Assembly: GCA_000611775.1 (NCBI GenBank)
Contig: KK106981.1
Location: 8,417,431 to 8,481,430 of the forward strand
Source of the DNA: Umbilicaria muhlenbergii
Lineage: Eukaryota > Ascomycota > Lecanoromycetes > Umbilicariales > Umbilicariaceae
Direction of reading: 5' to 3'
DNA: 64,000 nucleotides
Part shown: piece by piece, positions 48,225 to 61,556 of the stretch
Position numbering within the stretch: the first letter of the stretch is position 1
How the letters are laid out: each line of letters begins with the position of its first letter
Program-made: the position numbers and the translations under genes
Notes under the pieces: generated by a model
What the model saw: the letters and a program-made list of their open reading frames with translations, nothing else
Told to the model about the DNA's origin: nothing
The model's database searches: none

Positions 48225-50392
48225 TCATCTCCCTCCCTCATCCCCCTTCCCATCTCCCTCACCCTCCCCACTATTCCCTCCCTCCTCTCCGCCCGCCACC
48301 CAAACATTCCCCTCATCCAACCCCCCCTCAAACGTCTCCTCCCCCCGCGGTTTCCGCCTCTCCCTCCCCCTCTCCTCATCCCAAACACTCGTAGCTTCAG
48401 CCTCTCCCCCTCTGCGAACATCGTCATGTTGGTCGTCGTCCTCGCCGACGGCGAAATCGGAGACGCCGGCGGGGGCGTCGTTGGGTTCGAAGCCGTGGCG
48501 GATGGTGTCGCCTTGGTGTTCGTCGGGGTAGACGCGGCTGTGAGGGGAGAGTTAGTCGGGTTGTGGATTCAAAGCAGAAAGAGGAAGGGGGGGGGGAAGA
48601 AGGACCAGGGGAAGGACAGGGGCTTGAAGAGGGGGTGAGGACAGGGACAATGAGGGAGAGATACATACATAAATTGCTTAGCCTCATGTTCATTCCACTC
48701 CGGCCCGCCTTCCTTCCTCGCTCTCACCCGTTCCAACTCCTCCGCATCATGATCTTCAATAACGAGATCGACAAGCTGGCTGCGGCCCGACTTGGCGGAT
48801 TCTCCAGAAGAAGATTCCTCGCGGATAGCCTCATTAACAACGGGAGCGCGAGCGCGGGATCTAGAGCCCCCCGCACGGTGTTTGCCCTTGTCCAGGGTTT
48901 TCTGGATATCGCTTTCGCGGCGTTTCTTATTCTTCTTCGTGGGTTGAAGGATGTTTCGATTCGTAGATGTAGTGATGAGGTTGGGGTCAGAGGTGAGCCA
49001 TCGGTCGGCAGAGGGGACGTGGGCGGTGATGACGGGATAGTTCCAGTCGCCGAATTCGAGGACGCGGGCGCTGGCGAAGAGAGATTCGTCTTCGGGGTCG
49101 ATGTTAGTTTCTTCCATTTCGTCGGGGCCTCGTTCGTCTTCTAATCTTCCGCCTTTGGAGGGGCTTCTGGTTCGCGAGCGAGTAGGAGGGCCGGACCTAA
49201 AAGCACCGAGGAGGGGGGTGCGGCTGGTGGGTTCGCCGGGTTTGGGTATCCAGTATTTACCTTTGCCTCCTCGTTCGTATCGCATGCCTTCCATCATTCG
49301 CGCAACGCGAGAGTCGGACTCCTCGTGCGCTAGAACATTGTCTCCCGTGTCAAACGAGCGGTATTCGTAGTGCCTGCCTCCAAAGGTCTCTTTCGTATCT
49401 TCAATCAGATCGCGAATCCCAAAGGCATCTCGCAAAGCGTACTTGACCGGCATGCGGGCGGCGGAAATGGTAACGTCGGCGTAATCGTGCCATGAGAACG
49501 CGTACCAGTGAGACATTGCGAAAAGGGGCATTTCGCAGCATATCAAGGCATCTTGAATCGCAGCCGCCAAATTGTCTGCTGTGTAGCCGGCGACATCGTT
49601 AGGGATTGCTCCCAACCACTGTAGGATAGAGAGGAAGAACCCTTGCCAGTAGGATGCAAAAATGATCAGTTTGATGCATAGGAACTTCGGAAGTGGCCTG
49701 AACGGCTGTAGATCTTGCGACATGCATACCCAGAACATGGCAAGCGAGTAGAGACTTAGTGTCACGCTCAGGTTATATAATATGCCACTCCACAGGTAAC
49801 CCGAGTCAAGCCCGAGGTAGCCTTCTTTGTACGTATCCGTTGCTTTCATGATTATCGTTGCTACGCCGAGTATCGGTTTGAGCCATGCGTATTGTAAGAT
49901 GCCACGTTTGATAGCGAGGAATGTGTGAGGATCCGAGATATCGACCTTGGCGAGGCAGTGATTGAGAGGCCAGGGGTGGTGCACAGGCGGTCGACCGTGC
50001 ATCATGATTATGAGGGAGCGCTCACCGCTCAGAAAATTGATGAGGAGTTGGAAGAAGGTGTATATGGTAAACGCCTGCAGATGTCCGTCAGCAGAGACTC
50101 TTAGGCTTGTATTCCTCAGCCACGGAATGACGGCGCTTGCCTCGTATATGTCTCGTAGAGGATCCAAGTAAAAGGCTGCTTTCAAAGAAACTATGCTTGC
50201 CCATGACGAGGCCGAGTATATAGGTACCATGAGCAATATCCGAATAACATAGCGCTGAAGCAGCGGTTTCCGATAGTTCTTCGTTTGTAGCCATATCGAT
50301 ATGAAGGAGACAATAGATGCCAACAGAGCTGCGACACCACAGACAATGACCGTTGCTCTTGTGAGCTTCGAGCCCGTTCCCCCATCCGTCAT
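48225..50392 (-). CDS. DUF300/TMEM184 family membrane protein (Hfl1-like)
   Basis: It is a seven-span membrane protein of the DUF300/TMEM184/OST-alpha family. The fission yeast member Hfl1 acts at the vacuole with Atg8 (family knowledge). Three exons, 50392-50141, 50074-48669 and 48537-48225, give 656 residues. Visible motifs are NYRKPLLQRYVIRILLMVPIY, DIYEA|FTIYTFFQLLINFL, GERSLIIMMHGRPP and HPWPLNHC. The join at 50140-50075 removes 22 in-frame codons that relatives lack; its donor is GC (GCAAGC), with CTGAC and CAG at the other end. The second intron (48668-48538, 131 nt, GTATGT...CACAG) leads into VYPDEHQGDTIRHGFEPND and an acidic/Gly-rich tail. Without splicing, the frame would end in a Pro/Phe-rich read-through. 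It is divergent from CSF1. Confidence 0.87.
50075..50140 (-). other. probable GC-AG intron in the DUF300 gene
   Basis: This is 66 nt from GCAAGC to CTGCAG with CTGAC near its 3' end. It has no in-frame stop, so retention would add 22 residues in a conserved membrane segment. Confidence 0.65.
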
Positions 50393-50849
50393 CTTGAGGA
50401 GATGCTGTGTTCAGGCAACCAGGGCACGAGCTCGTGGGGGGCCTTCAGGAGGGGTTGCAAGCTGCTGGTGAGGGTCCTATAGGGTTACGAAAGCATGGAA
50501 TGCTGGGGTATTGCGACTCGCGAGCGGTGATTATGGCGGGAGGGTGGAGAGGATGATCGAGATATAGCTGTTATTCGATGTTGCTGGATGGGACGAGACC
50601 TTGATGCTTGACGTAACCTTCGATTCTGCCATGCCACTGAGCCTGACCGCCTTCACCGCCTTGTCACCTGCCACCATCCCGGCTCCGCGACGGCATCCTC
50701 AGACTCGCAAACTCCGCCCTCGACGCCTTTGAATCTTCGCACGGGCGTCCACTACACTAGTGGAAGGCATGTTGCGCGGCTGCAGAGGTGGCGCCGCGAG
50801 AGACGGCGAAGATGAGCTGGTGCAGTAGACGCGGAAGCTCTAGCAAAGC
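50393..50849. promoter_or_regulatory. shared promoter region, DUF300 gene and CSF1
   Basis: This is 457 bp between divergent start codons. A CRE/ATF-like TGACGTAA lies at 50609-50616. No TATA box is seen. Confidence 0.35.
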
Positions 50850-53800
50850 ATGGCCGGACTCACACCTGAGTCATTGACGCCGGGCCTTAGCTTCAATTGG
50901 GTTTTCTTCATTGAGCTATTGGTCTGCGGTATCTTGTAAGTTCAGCTGACGACGAAGTCTTTCGTGCAACCGTTAAGTGTTATTTTAACAGGACACTCTT
51001 TTTCCTCTTCTATTTCAACCGGCTCTTCGCAACCCTCGTATCCTATGCTATTCGAGCGTATACATGGCACAGCTACAGAGTCTACGTGGACATCCAGGCA
51101 CTCCAGATATCTCTTCTTGGTGGACGGGTGTTTTTCAAAGGCCTGCGTTATCACGGCGACAACGAAACAATACTGGTTCATGATGGCTACATCACTTGGC
51201 AGTATTGGCTGCGACGTGTCAAGACGGTCGATTGTGGAAGGCGGGAACATAGGACGAACTCACCAGCGTCGGGTTCTGATAGCCCTGGTGAAGAGGACAG
51301 TCCGAGTCGACGTGCAAACGGTGGAGAGAAGGGTGGCAGTAAGGGGTTTGACGGCTTGCCGTGTCGGATCCTCGTTATAGCTCGGGGCGTAGAATGGTTC
51401 GTCTACAACCGGGCTCCTGCCTACGATAATATCCTGAATAGCACCCCTGGGTTGCGTGAGCCTACTCGCCCTGTGAACAACGACAGTCAGCCACAGAATG
51501 CTAGACATGCAGGGTCGGGTCGATCTCACGAGGAAACGTCCAAGAAAAACCATGGCGATGAGACTCGCTCACCAACTTCATTAGACCCCAAATCTCTTGA
51601 CGACTTCGATGAGAAAGCGAACCTGGATGGATCCCGACCAGTCTCTGCTGAAAGCCTCGGTCCAGTACCTGATCTCCAGCGAGACGGTGAACAATATACA
51701 CTTCCGCGAATACTTAAAGTCTTACCGATTCAAGTTGAATGCAGTAAAGGTGCCATTGTAATGGGCAATGAAAATACAAGATCCATTTTGGTTACTAAAT
51801 TCGAGAGCGCAGTTGGGCAATTTGACGCGAATACCTGTCGGCCCCTCGATCGTTACAAACAAACAATCAACCTCGAATTTACTCATCCAGTCGTCCAGTT
51901 GAAGCCTAACAACGACTTTCGGGAATTTCAGCTTTCAGCAGGCATGCGAAATAGACGGATCGATGGGGAGAACCCTACGGAGGATCGTACTCATCTCCAT
52001 TGGGGCTACCATCAACGCAAACGTAAGCTATGGCACTCGATGCGCGAACTTGTACCCTATTTTCAGAGCTCTGTGGATTCACTGGGGGGTCAGGAAACCA
52101 TGAGATCTGCTAGAGGCGCAGGCCTCCCGACGTCTGGCGCAGGTATTCCAGGACATGACCGGTGGCTAGGGCTGACCCGATACCTTGACGACGAGGATGA
52201 GCAAATGGAACAGGAGCGCTGGAAGGCTATCGAGTATGGCAAGCTCTCCACGATTCTCGACTCTCCGAGCGTTGGATTAAGCTACTATTGGGATATCCCC
52301 GGGTTCGTGCCTCAGCTGAGTGAGAATCGTGTGAGGCCTTATCCGGCTTTTCGGGACGACATTAACGGCGATGTTCCCCCTGAATATGGCATCGACCTTC
52401 GAGTCCGGGGTGGCGACATTAACTATGGACCGTGGGCAGATCGGCAACGAATGGACTTGCAGACTGTCTTCTTCCCCAGCGTTTATCAAGATACCACGCC
52501 TGCATCGCCGCTGCAGCCTGGTCAAACTAGAATTAGTACCGTGTTTAAACTTGTTCTCGAGATCGAGCAGGAGACAACGCTTCGTATACCAACTCGAGAG
52601 GAGTCAAAGGACTGGAAGTGGAAAGGTCGTCATGGCACCACCAGCGAATCTGATGCGAAGCGAAAGGGCAAAAAGAAATTTCCAAGGATCAAGAAAGGAG
52701 ACAAAGCTTTGCCGAGCGCAGATGTCCGCCCGTTTGGATGGCTTGATGTAAAAGTATTACCGGATTCTACCGTAAGCTACACCATGGATATGGTTGCCAG
52801 CGAGACAGGCTTCAGCAACAGACTTGAGCTCGATTTGCGGGGACCTGAAATGTCTTCTAGCGTCAACCACGGTCTGCTATGGCGGTCGAAGTCGCAGAAC
52901 ATATCATGTGACCTGTCATTTCCCTTGGGCTGGAATGCGCCGCGGAAGTGGAACTTCGATGTCCATAGTGATGGACTGGACCTCTTCCTTCTTCGAGACC
53001 ACATCTTTCTGCTGACTGATCTTGTCAACGACTGGGCTTCTGGGCCATCTGGCGACTTCCATACCTTTACTCCTTTCTACTATGCCATCAATCTTCGATT
53101 TGCTAACTTTAGACTTTACTTAAATGCCAATGACTCTAACATTATCAATAATCCGTCGGACGTTGATGATAATACTTTTATTGTCATATGGGGTGAAGAG
53201 TTAGTCGCAGCAGTTGGTATCCCACTAGATACATATCGTCCAGCACGCAATAAGGTTACTTTTGAGGCCGATGCCCGTGACGGGGGATTTGAACTTCGAA
53301 CGCCGGCATGGAATACGCAAAACTCTTTTCTTAAGTCTTCAGCGGTTGCATCGATGAAAGATCTGAGATTGGATGGTTCCTATAACTACTACACAACCAC
53401 CTCTCCTACTTTGACAGACACCGTACTCCTGAATATTTACGGAGCTGCGCCCAACATACACCTTCATGGGTTCTTGGTGCGATATTTCATGAAGCTCAAG
53501 GACAATTACTTCGGTGAAGACCTCCATTTCCACACTTTGGAAGAGTACCAAGACCACATCATTGGTCCCCGCAACGGTAACGATGCAGCTACCGACGAGG
53601 TTCAGCACGGCAGACTCAGCAATGACTTAGACGTCATCCTGGCTGTGAGTGCTACAGATGCTGTTGCAATGCTGCCTGCAAATCTCTACTCCGCTACAGA
53701 TAATATCAGGATTGACATATCTTCTATTGAAGCCGATCTACGTTTCACCAACTACTATATGGACCTAGAGGCAACATTCAGCCCACTCACCCTTTACCGC

Positions 53801-56800
53801 GGAAGTCTCGAGAAACAGTCAAAAGGCGGAAGCGAGCGCGATCCAAATACGCAAGTCTTCATTGATGGTGCGCGGATATATGGTCACCGATTATTCGGAC
53901 TTCCCCCAACAGAGCCTACATATGTTTGTAATTGGGACTTTACTGTTGGGTCTATCACCGGAGAGTGTTCAAGTGACTTCCTGCAATGTCTAAGCATCGC
54001 GTTGCGTTGCTTTACATTCTCCTTCAGCGACGATGAAAACGCTCTGCCACTATTGCACCCAACAGCTCTACACGACGTAACCTTCCTTCGTGCCAAGGTG
54101 CTGCCCATCCGCGTCTGGCTACACGTGGGACTGGCAGCCTTTCTCTTCAGTACGGAGGAGTTGAAGGTTGACTTCAACGACTTGGCAGGGTCTCTGTTCT
54201 CGGAGAGACTTCACTTATTTGTACCAGCGTTGACTCTGGCTATCGTGGACGCCAGAACGGCTAATCGGCACCGGGGCAGGGACCATCCAGCTGTCGTCAC
54301 CCACGCTTATGTCCAGACCACGATTGATGTGCAAATGGTACAACGAAAGCGGGGATTCGCGAAAGATCGTCAGCTACAGCAAGAACATGTCAGATTGCAC
54401 GACCAGAGAACATCGAGAACCCCTTGGTTGTTGCATGGATCTGAAAGTCTTTCTGTGGCTCATTCGTCGAATCACCAAACTAGGATCAAGCGACCAGCGA
54501 TGCCTTATCCGCCAATCCCGGAGCCCGTTCCATATCCCACTATGAGTGATGCCTCCATAACAACCAGCAGTAGGAGCTCCCAATCGCAAAGGACGACTAG
54601 TACCCGTAAGAGTTCGTTCTTATCGACATCTTCTCTAGAGCGTAATAGGCGAAGGGCCCATCGATTAAGTCCGTCAAGGCTTGGATCGGCTGGCTCGGCC
54701 GATGCAGGCCTCCCGAACCGTCTGCAGTCAGTAACTCGCAGCGCGAAGACTGCAGATTCACATCGACCTGATCCTAGCACTTCATCAACGAGGCAGATGT
54801 CATTCCAGCGTCTTCCTGTGAGTCCAGAGCCTGCAAAACAAGGCCTTCCGCCATCCAGTATGACCTTTTCCAGTCCTTATACTATGCCCTACTTTCCACT
54901 TCATATGGTCGACCCAGACCTAGAGGAAGTTCCATCAATCTTGGAAGAAGCTAACAACGAGGAAAATCCCACGAACAAAGCCGATTTTGGCGGTGAATGG
55001 ACTCCACCATCAGATGAGAAATCGGTCCACACTAGCTTCATAGTACGCTTGGTGTCGGGTGTCAAGGCTTACTGTACGCCGAATGCTCTCTATTCTGTTG
55101 CTGAATTGCTATTTTTGTTGCAGCCAAGGGATCCCGCCAGCGCATTAGATACACTCCAGATGGACGTATTGCCAGAGGTTTTTGCACTGGCCAGGAACAT
55201 AGGAAGGCCTGGCGGAAGCAGCGATATCAACCTGCGGATCCCTTACATACATCTACGCATCAAAAACACACACAGGCACGGCCCTCGCGCTATTCTGGAG
55301 CACGACTACTATGATATGGTGGCTCAGAAATTCGCCATCACTGTAAGATCAACAGTAAAAGCTCAGAGCGAGAGGGAAACGCGTCTGGACGACCAGTCTT
55401 CATTACATGTGAGCCTAGATCATCTCGGAATTGCCGTCAAAGAACGCATAGAGGGCTTTTCGAAGAGCCAAGCCTCTATTCATGCTGACCTCTACGATCT
55501 GGTTGCTTGGTTGGTGTCGGACCAGAGCTCTTCTGGTTCCGTGCAGTTCAAAGAGGTCCAGATGGTGAGCATAAGCAGGAAGGTCGAATACTTGGCCTCG
55601 CTAGTTCATCGCACCATAACTGTCATAGAGGATCTTGTCCATCGCTTTCTGGATGTGACAGAACAAGAGCGAAGGCGGCGGCGGTATCTTGTGCTTTTGC
55701 TCACAACAGCTGGGTTCGATACCCCGGATCCGCCTTGTTTGACAGGGGCTTCTTACGTACTGCGCAGCATCGCGGATCATCCCAGGACTAGTGACTCGTG
55801 GAAGATGATGGTTCGTCTTCGATTCGTTTATAAATACATGACGCGTGATCAGCAGGACGATATCCTGAACCAATGCTTCACGGGATCAAGAAGCTGCCCC
55901 GATGATGCGGGTACTCGGGTCATCTCAGGCTTCGACCAATGGCGCACCTGGGATCTAGCTCATGCGAAAACGAGTCTTCTGGTGCAGAAAGTATACGGGT
56001 CTTTGATAGAGGATTCCGATACTAAGGTTGGGAATCCTGGAATTATGAATGCGGCACTCAAAGCGGGAAGAATTCGTCTGGTCATTGACCCTGGACCCAA
56101 GCAGAATGAAATAGTGTTTACCGCAATCATGGTTGGTATTGCACTTAATCAACCTCTAATGGCGAGAGAAGGCTTTCCAATCCGGATATCCTCAAGCGCC
56201 AAGACTTCGATGATCCAGATTCACTGCTTGAAGACTGCCACACGTCTCAATTGGGAGCTTTGCGAGCTTGTGGAGGATATACTTCGACTATTCAACGAAT
56301 CCCCAGTCAAACTCACTACAGAAGGAGGCGAAGCTTGCGCGAACAACCCTAACACCAGGGAAGAGCACCACCTACACGTCGTTGTAGTGTCCGAGACGAA
56401 CATAATCAGTCTAAACACTATCAATCTGAAGCTTGTGTCCTTAAGTAAGGGCCTGAAGACGTCTTTTGTCATGTCAGGGCATCAGGATGGCCTGTCAGGA
56501 ATCGCTGCCAACTTTCTCATCAGCGCCGATGCTATAACTTCAGAAGTCTTGGGTCGTTCGAAACTCCTAACGATGCATAAGCTAATGAGACCCAGCTCTT
56601 ATATTTTTCTCGATAGCAAAGCCACCGAAGAAGCCCTAATCAGAACGTGGAAGGCCGCATGTTCAAGTCAGAGCTTGTCGTACGAGATCAGGGAGGACTT
56701 ACTAGGATTGCTCGAATTGGTAGACCTAGTTCTGTGTGACGAAGTAACGTACATCTGCAAACTAGTACAATCTTTGCGTCCAACAGCTACAAATCCTCAA

Positions 56801-59800
56801 CTCGGAATGGACTCCACCGGCCGTGCTACGGTGAACAGAATCTATATGGCTCTGTTCCTGAATGCTTACAGTATCAGCCTAGCGTTACTCCCTTCTCTTT
56901 CGTTCGTGATCTCTGGAAGCGTAGCCAGAGCTTCCGTAGCCAAGAAAGGCGCATCCCAAATACTGGTGGATCTGGACCTTAAGGAGCACTCTCATGCATT
57001 CGTGACCTGCACCAACGATATACAACAGGAAATCTCATCGTTGCGCATGCCTCCCATCAATGGGCGAGTGATTGCCAGCTCCGCTGCTGGACAGCATTCT
57101 GTGGTCGTACGCGTAGCGATCGAAAGAATCATGTTCGATGCAGCGGCTGTTCATGCAATACTCAGCACTATCAATCGGTCCGAAATGGCCACCCTTTTCA
57201 AAGGTGCAGCCAAGGATTTTGATTCAATCAAAGACCATGGTCAAGCAATTTTTGGTGGACGAGCCGATGTACCTAAACCGACGACATCTCAGTCGCAGCC
57301 GCCTCTGCTTTACGACGGACAAATTACCCTTGCCGGTCTCGATGTACTTGCTACCACGCCTGCATTGCAGCCCAGTACTTCCTCCGCGCAGCTCAAGTTT
57401 GACCTCGGCTTAGTACAGATGAAGATTACAAACCGATCTTCCGAGCCTGGGTCCAGACTCGAATTTGTCGAATGTGACTTGTTCATGCGAGAGATGAGGC
57501 TGAACCTAGTAAGGTCAGACGGGGTGGATCTCCAGCCTTGCGGAGATGTGACGTTTGGGGTGGTCTTCAAAGCCACATCGAAATGCAATGGTACGGGCGA
57601 ACTTGTTCGTTCATCCCAAGCCCGAAGCAGTGGCCTCGAAATCAGCCTTTTCCCTGAGACCGCCTCCATAGGTATAAATATACTTGGACAATTGCAGGAT
57701 CGGATGAAGGCACTCGATTTCTCGAAAGAAATTGAGAGCTTACGGAGACTAAGGCGTTGGAAACCCCATGTGGACGTCGCTGGGTCGGAGTTCGTAACTT
57801 CGGAGAGCCAGAAGAACGATGACGCCGTGTCAACAAGCCTCTTCCGATCGATGTACTCACTGGAAATGTCGAATATACAGATCAGTTGGAATATCGGGGA
57901 AATGGCCCATCTTTCTCCCGCTCGTGATCCCGAAGACCTTGTTCTCTCCTTTAAGAAGATTGATCTTTCCACAAGAAAAGATAACGCAGCACGTCTCATC
58001 ATCGAGGACTTTCAGCTCCAGATGGTCCCCACTTCCTGTTCCAAAAAGATTCGTTCTCTCAATTCGGCTCTACTACCGGAAGTCGTGTTTAATGTTGCAT
58101 ACCTGTCCACTGCGAAGGACCGCAGATTTGCATTTCAAGCCGCTGGGAAGTCGTTGGACTTACGGCTCACATCGCAATTCATTCTACCAGCTAGTGACCT
58201 TCAGCGGTCTATCGCACTTGCGAGTGGAAATCTCCGCACTGCGACTGCAAGCTGGGATGCGTCTTCTACCCAGAGTGGGATTCCAAGGAAGACAATCTTT
58301 GGTGATAAGAAATTCGCTTCATTACTCGTTGACGCTGATTTTGCCGGTGCTGTGGTCTACATTCAGGGGCGGAAAGTTTTAGACCCCCAGTCAGCGGCGA
58401 TGAGCATTCTTCGTAGAAGCAGGCCAGCACAACATGGTCGTTACGGTCAATTCACACAGGAGGATGCGAGCAGCAGCACCACACTCCGCGCTCCAGGTAT
58501 TGCTTTGAAGATTCAGTACAAGGACACGAATGACAAGGACCCTTCTCTGAATGCGGAAATTAAAGTGGCCTCGTCATCGAACGTGCTTCACCCAACCGTC
58601 GTGCCCATTATCATGGATATCTCCTCGAGTGTGAAAGAAGTCGTGGGTGAGCCAGACGAGACAGAACAGGTGTTAGTGCCCAAACCTCCCCAAACAAAGT
58701 TCCTCGACGAAGGAACACTGCGGACGGCCGATCCTAGTGCAATTCTTGGGAAGTGCAGGCTCAATCTTGGTCTGCGGATCTGTAAACAAGAATTTACCCT
58801 CAGCTGTCAACCAATTGCAAGAGTAGCCGCCACTGCACGCTTTGAAGATATATACATCACAGTCAGTACAGTACATTCCGCGGAGCAAGGACGATTCTTC
58901 GCCATTTCAGCCGCTTTCACTCATCTTCAAACGTCTGTCCAACACGTGTACTCTCGAGAGTCCACCGGTACCTTCGACATACAATCTATTGTTTTATCCT
59001 TGATGAATAGCAAACATGTGAGTGCAGCCAACGGACTTTCTGTGATGCTCAAGATCAGCCCAATAAAGGCTACGATAAACGCCAAACAGCTTCAAGACTT
59101 CCTGCTCTTCCGCGAGATCTGGTTGCCTTCGGAGATTCGCCATTCTGTCCCAGCTCGGACGCCCTCGCCTTCATCGGAACCTCAAGCTTTCATGGTACAA
59201 CGCTATCAACAAGTTGCCTCAGCCGGTGCCTTCCCTTGGAACGCCACTATCTTCATCACTGAAGTAGATGTTTCATTGGATCTTGGCCAGGGCTTGGGCA
59301 AGTCCACATTCGTCATTGCCAACTTTTGGGTCTCATCAAAGAAAAGCTCTGACTGGGAGCAAAACCTTTGCTCTGGATTTGACAAGGTCAGCATCGAATC
59401 CACTGGGAGGATGAGTGGCTTGGTCGAGCTCCAAAACTTTAGGTTGCGCACGTCAATAGAGTGGCCTGAAAGAGAGCTGGCGCGAAATCAAACACCTTTG
59501 ATACAAGCTTCACTGGGCTTCGACCACCTACGCATCAAAGCCGCATTCGATTATCAGGCTTTCTTAGTCGCCGACGTCGAGTTCTTCGAATTCTTAATGT
59601 ACAACGTTCGAGAAGCGCGACAAGCTAGGGGAGACCGCCTAGTTGGGCTTCTGGATGGTGACAAAGTCCAGGTATTCTGTACGACTGCTAGCGCGTCTCA
59701 GGGGGTGGCGTTATATCAAGCCATCCAACGGCTAGCTCAGGAGAAACAGGTTGCCTACGAAGCGTCTCTTAGAGATATAGAGAAATTTTTGCGCCGCAAA

Positions 59801-60682
59801 TCTACAGTGAACCCGATAGCGATGCGCGCTGCAGCGAAGGAAGCACCACAGGTGGATGAGAAGGGATCAAAGATCCCCATCCAGCTTCACACAGATGTGG
59901 TGGTTACTCTGAAGGCTGTTAGGGTGGGCGCATTCCCGAGCACCTTCTTTGATAATCAAATCTTCAAACTCGAGGCTTTGGATGCCTCGGCCCGATTCGG
60001 GGTTGTGCTGGAGAAAGGTCGGATCCATAGCGGATTGGGACTCACCTTGGGTCAGCTTCGCATTGCACTGGCCGGCGTATCGACACCGAACGTGCCGAAG
60101 ACGCTTGGGGTCGTCTCGATTGACGATGTTGTTAGCTACGCAACAGGATCTTCGGGTGGTACCATTCTCAGAGTGCCCAAAGTGGTTGCCACCATGCAAA
60201 CGTGGCAAAGTCCAGCGTCGACAGAAATCGACTACATCTTCAAGAGCTCTTTTGAAGGTAAAGTCGACGTGGGATGGAACTATTCTCGTATCAGCTTCAT
60301 CCGCGGTATGTGGACCACCCACTCCCGGGCTCTGGCTCACCGCTTGGGCAAACCTTTACCTCAGTCGGCGGTGCAGATCAGGGGAGGTCCCCAGCCGGAG
60401 GGTGAAGGTCGTACAGATGGAGCGCCGACGGATCAGAAATCGGAGAAGATAACGGCGGTCGTTAATGTACCGCAATCCAAATATCAATACACGCCACTGG
60501 AGCCGGCGATCATTGAGACGCCACAGCTCCGCGACATGGGCGAAGCTACTCCACCTCTCGAATGGATCGGCTTACATAGGGACCGGCTACCGAATCTGAC
60601 GCATCAGATCGTTATTGTCACGTTACTGGAGGTGGCGAAGGAGGTGGAAGATGCTTATTCGAAGATCTTGGGCTCTTCGTAA
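50850..60682 (+). CDS. CSF1: Csf1, giant bridge-like lipid transfer protein (BLTP1/Tweek family)
   Basis: Csf1 is an ER-anchored, rod-like lipid conduit at membrane contacts, needed for lipid homeostasis and cold-temperature growth (family knowledge). Two exons (50850-50935 and 50992-60682) with one 56-nt intron give 3258 residues; the yeast protein is about 2960. The start at 50850 gives MAGLTPESLTPGLSF, then a membrane anchor across the exon junction (FNWVFFIELLVCGIL, TLFFLFYFNRLFATL) and the chorein-like opening VDIQALQISLLGGRVFFKGL. The rest is beta-rich repeats, with a Ser-rich disordered insert around 54540-54850. The C-terminus (QSKYQYTPLEPAIIETPQL, PPLEWIGLHRDRLPNLTHQ) is the conserved Csf1 end. 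A start at 51086 would drop the anchor and is less likely. The second exon is 9.7 kb without a stop, a strong coding sign. Confidence 0.95.
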
Positions 60683-61556
60683 AGGCGTTGGCTGTGGAAT
60701 ATGGGCACCATTGGTAATTTGCTGCTGACGTGGTCATTGGGTTGTTCGGGGAGGTTCTGGCGTTGAAGAATGCAGCTGGGGGGCTATGCGGCGGGCCTAG
60801 CCCTATTTGGCGTTTGTTGGCTTCCATGCGCTTTACTTTTCATTGATGATCTGAAACTGTGCGGACCAATTGCATCACTGTATATACCCACCATGATCTT
60901 GATAGCCCAGCCAGTCATGATTGTTTTCGTATAGATTTACGGATTCGACACATTTAGCAGGTGCTGCCGCCAAGCTATCATGTGTCGTCCGCATTGTAAA
61001 TGGCTCATCGTCAAGTGACTAATATTTCTACCTTCAATAGTCCGTCTATCAGTTTATAGTCCGAAGGCGCAGCCATTGTCTGATGCATTCTCGTCATGAC
61101 TCACAACTGCATTGGTGTCGCATCACTGACGAGCTTCGCGCAAGAGGAACGAAGGATGGAACATTGTGACTGTGTTAATACGGCGAGTCACAGCAGCCAG
61201 TGAAGGCACTTATAGCGGGGGCGAGCGAGGCGCTAGCACTGGCGCTTTCAAATCAAGCCCCACACTGACCAAATTCTCATTCTCGTTCTGAATCCTTCGC
61301 TTCTTGTACCTCCTTCACCGACAACCTCATCCCTCCATCCTCTATCCTCCGCGCTGAAGATAAGAGACGTCTTCAAGTCTCGACTCCATCTCGTCGAAGT
61401 CTCTCGGTCTTCGACTTTAGCATCACATCTCACACCACAGGTCGAGCGAGCTCTCGAGCCTGAAAAAGCGGGGTTTTCGTACCCGCCGATATCGTCTACA
61501 TTTCGACGTAACTTTCGAGAAAACCTTTCCCCGAGTTCACAGACAACACCGCAAAG
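60683..61556. promoter_or_regulatory. CSF1 3' flank and eEF2 promoter/leader
   Basis: It holds a CT-rich leader (61290-61440) before the eEF2 start, as expected for a highly expressed ribosome-related gene. I see no further gene. Confidence 0.4.

Noticed and set aside
48158-48427. Pro/Ser-rich plus-strand and Arg/Gly-rich minus-strand frames at the DUF300 3' end
   Set aside because: They are shadow frames of the C/T-rich last exon. The family-supported frame ends at 48225.
51086-51088. Start of CSF1 at the first ATG of the long exon
   Set aside because: It would remove the conserved membrane anchor. An upstream ATG at 50850 with a clean 56-nt intron restores it.
55709-55726. tRNA B-box-like GGTTCGATACC
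   Set aside because: It lies inside the CSF1 reading frame and has no matching A box or cloverleaf.
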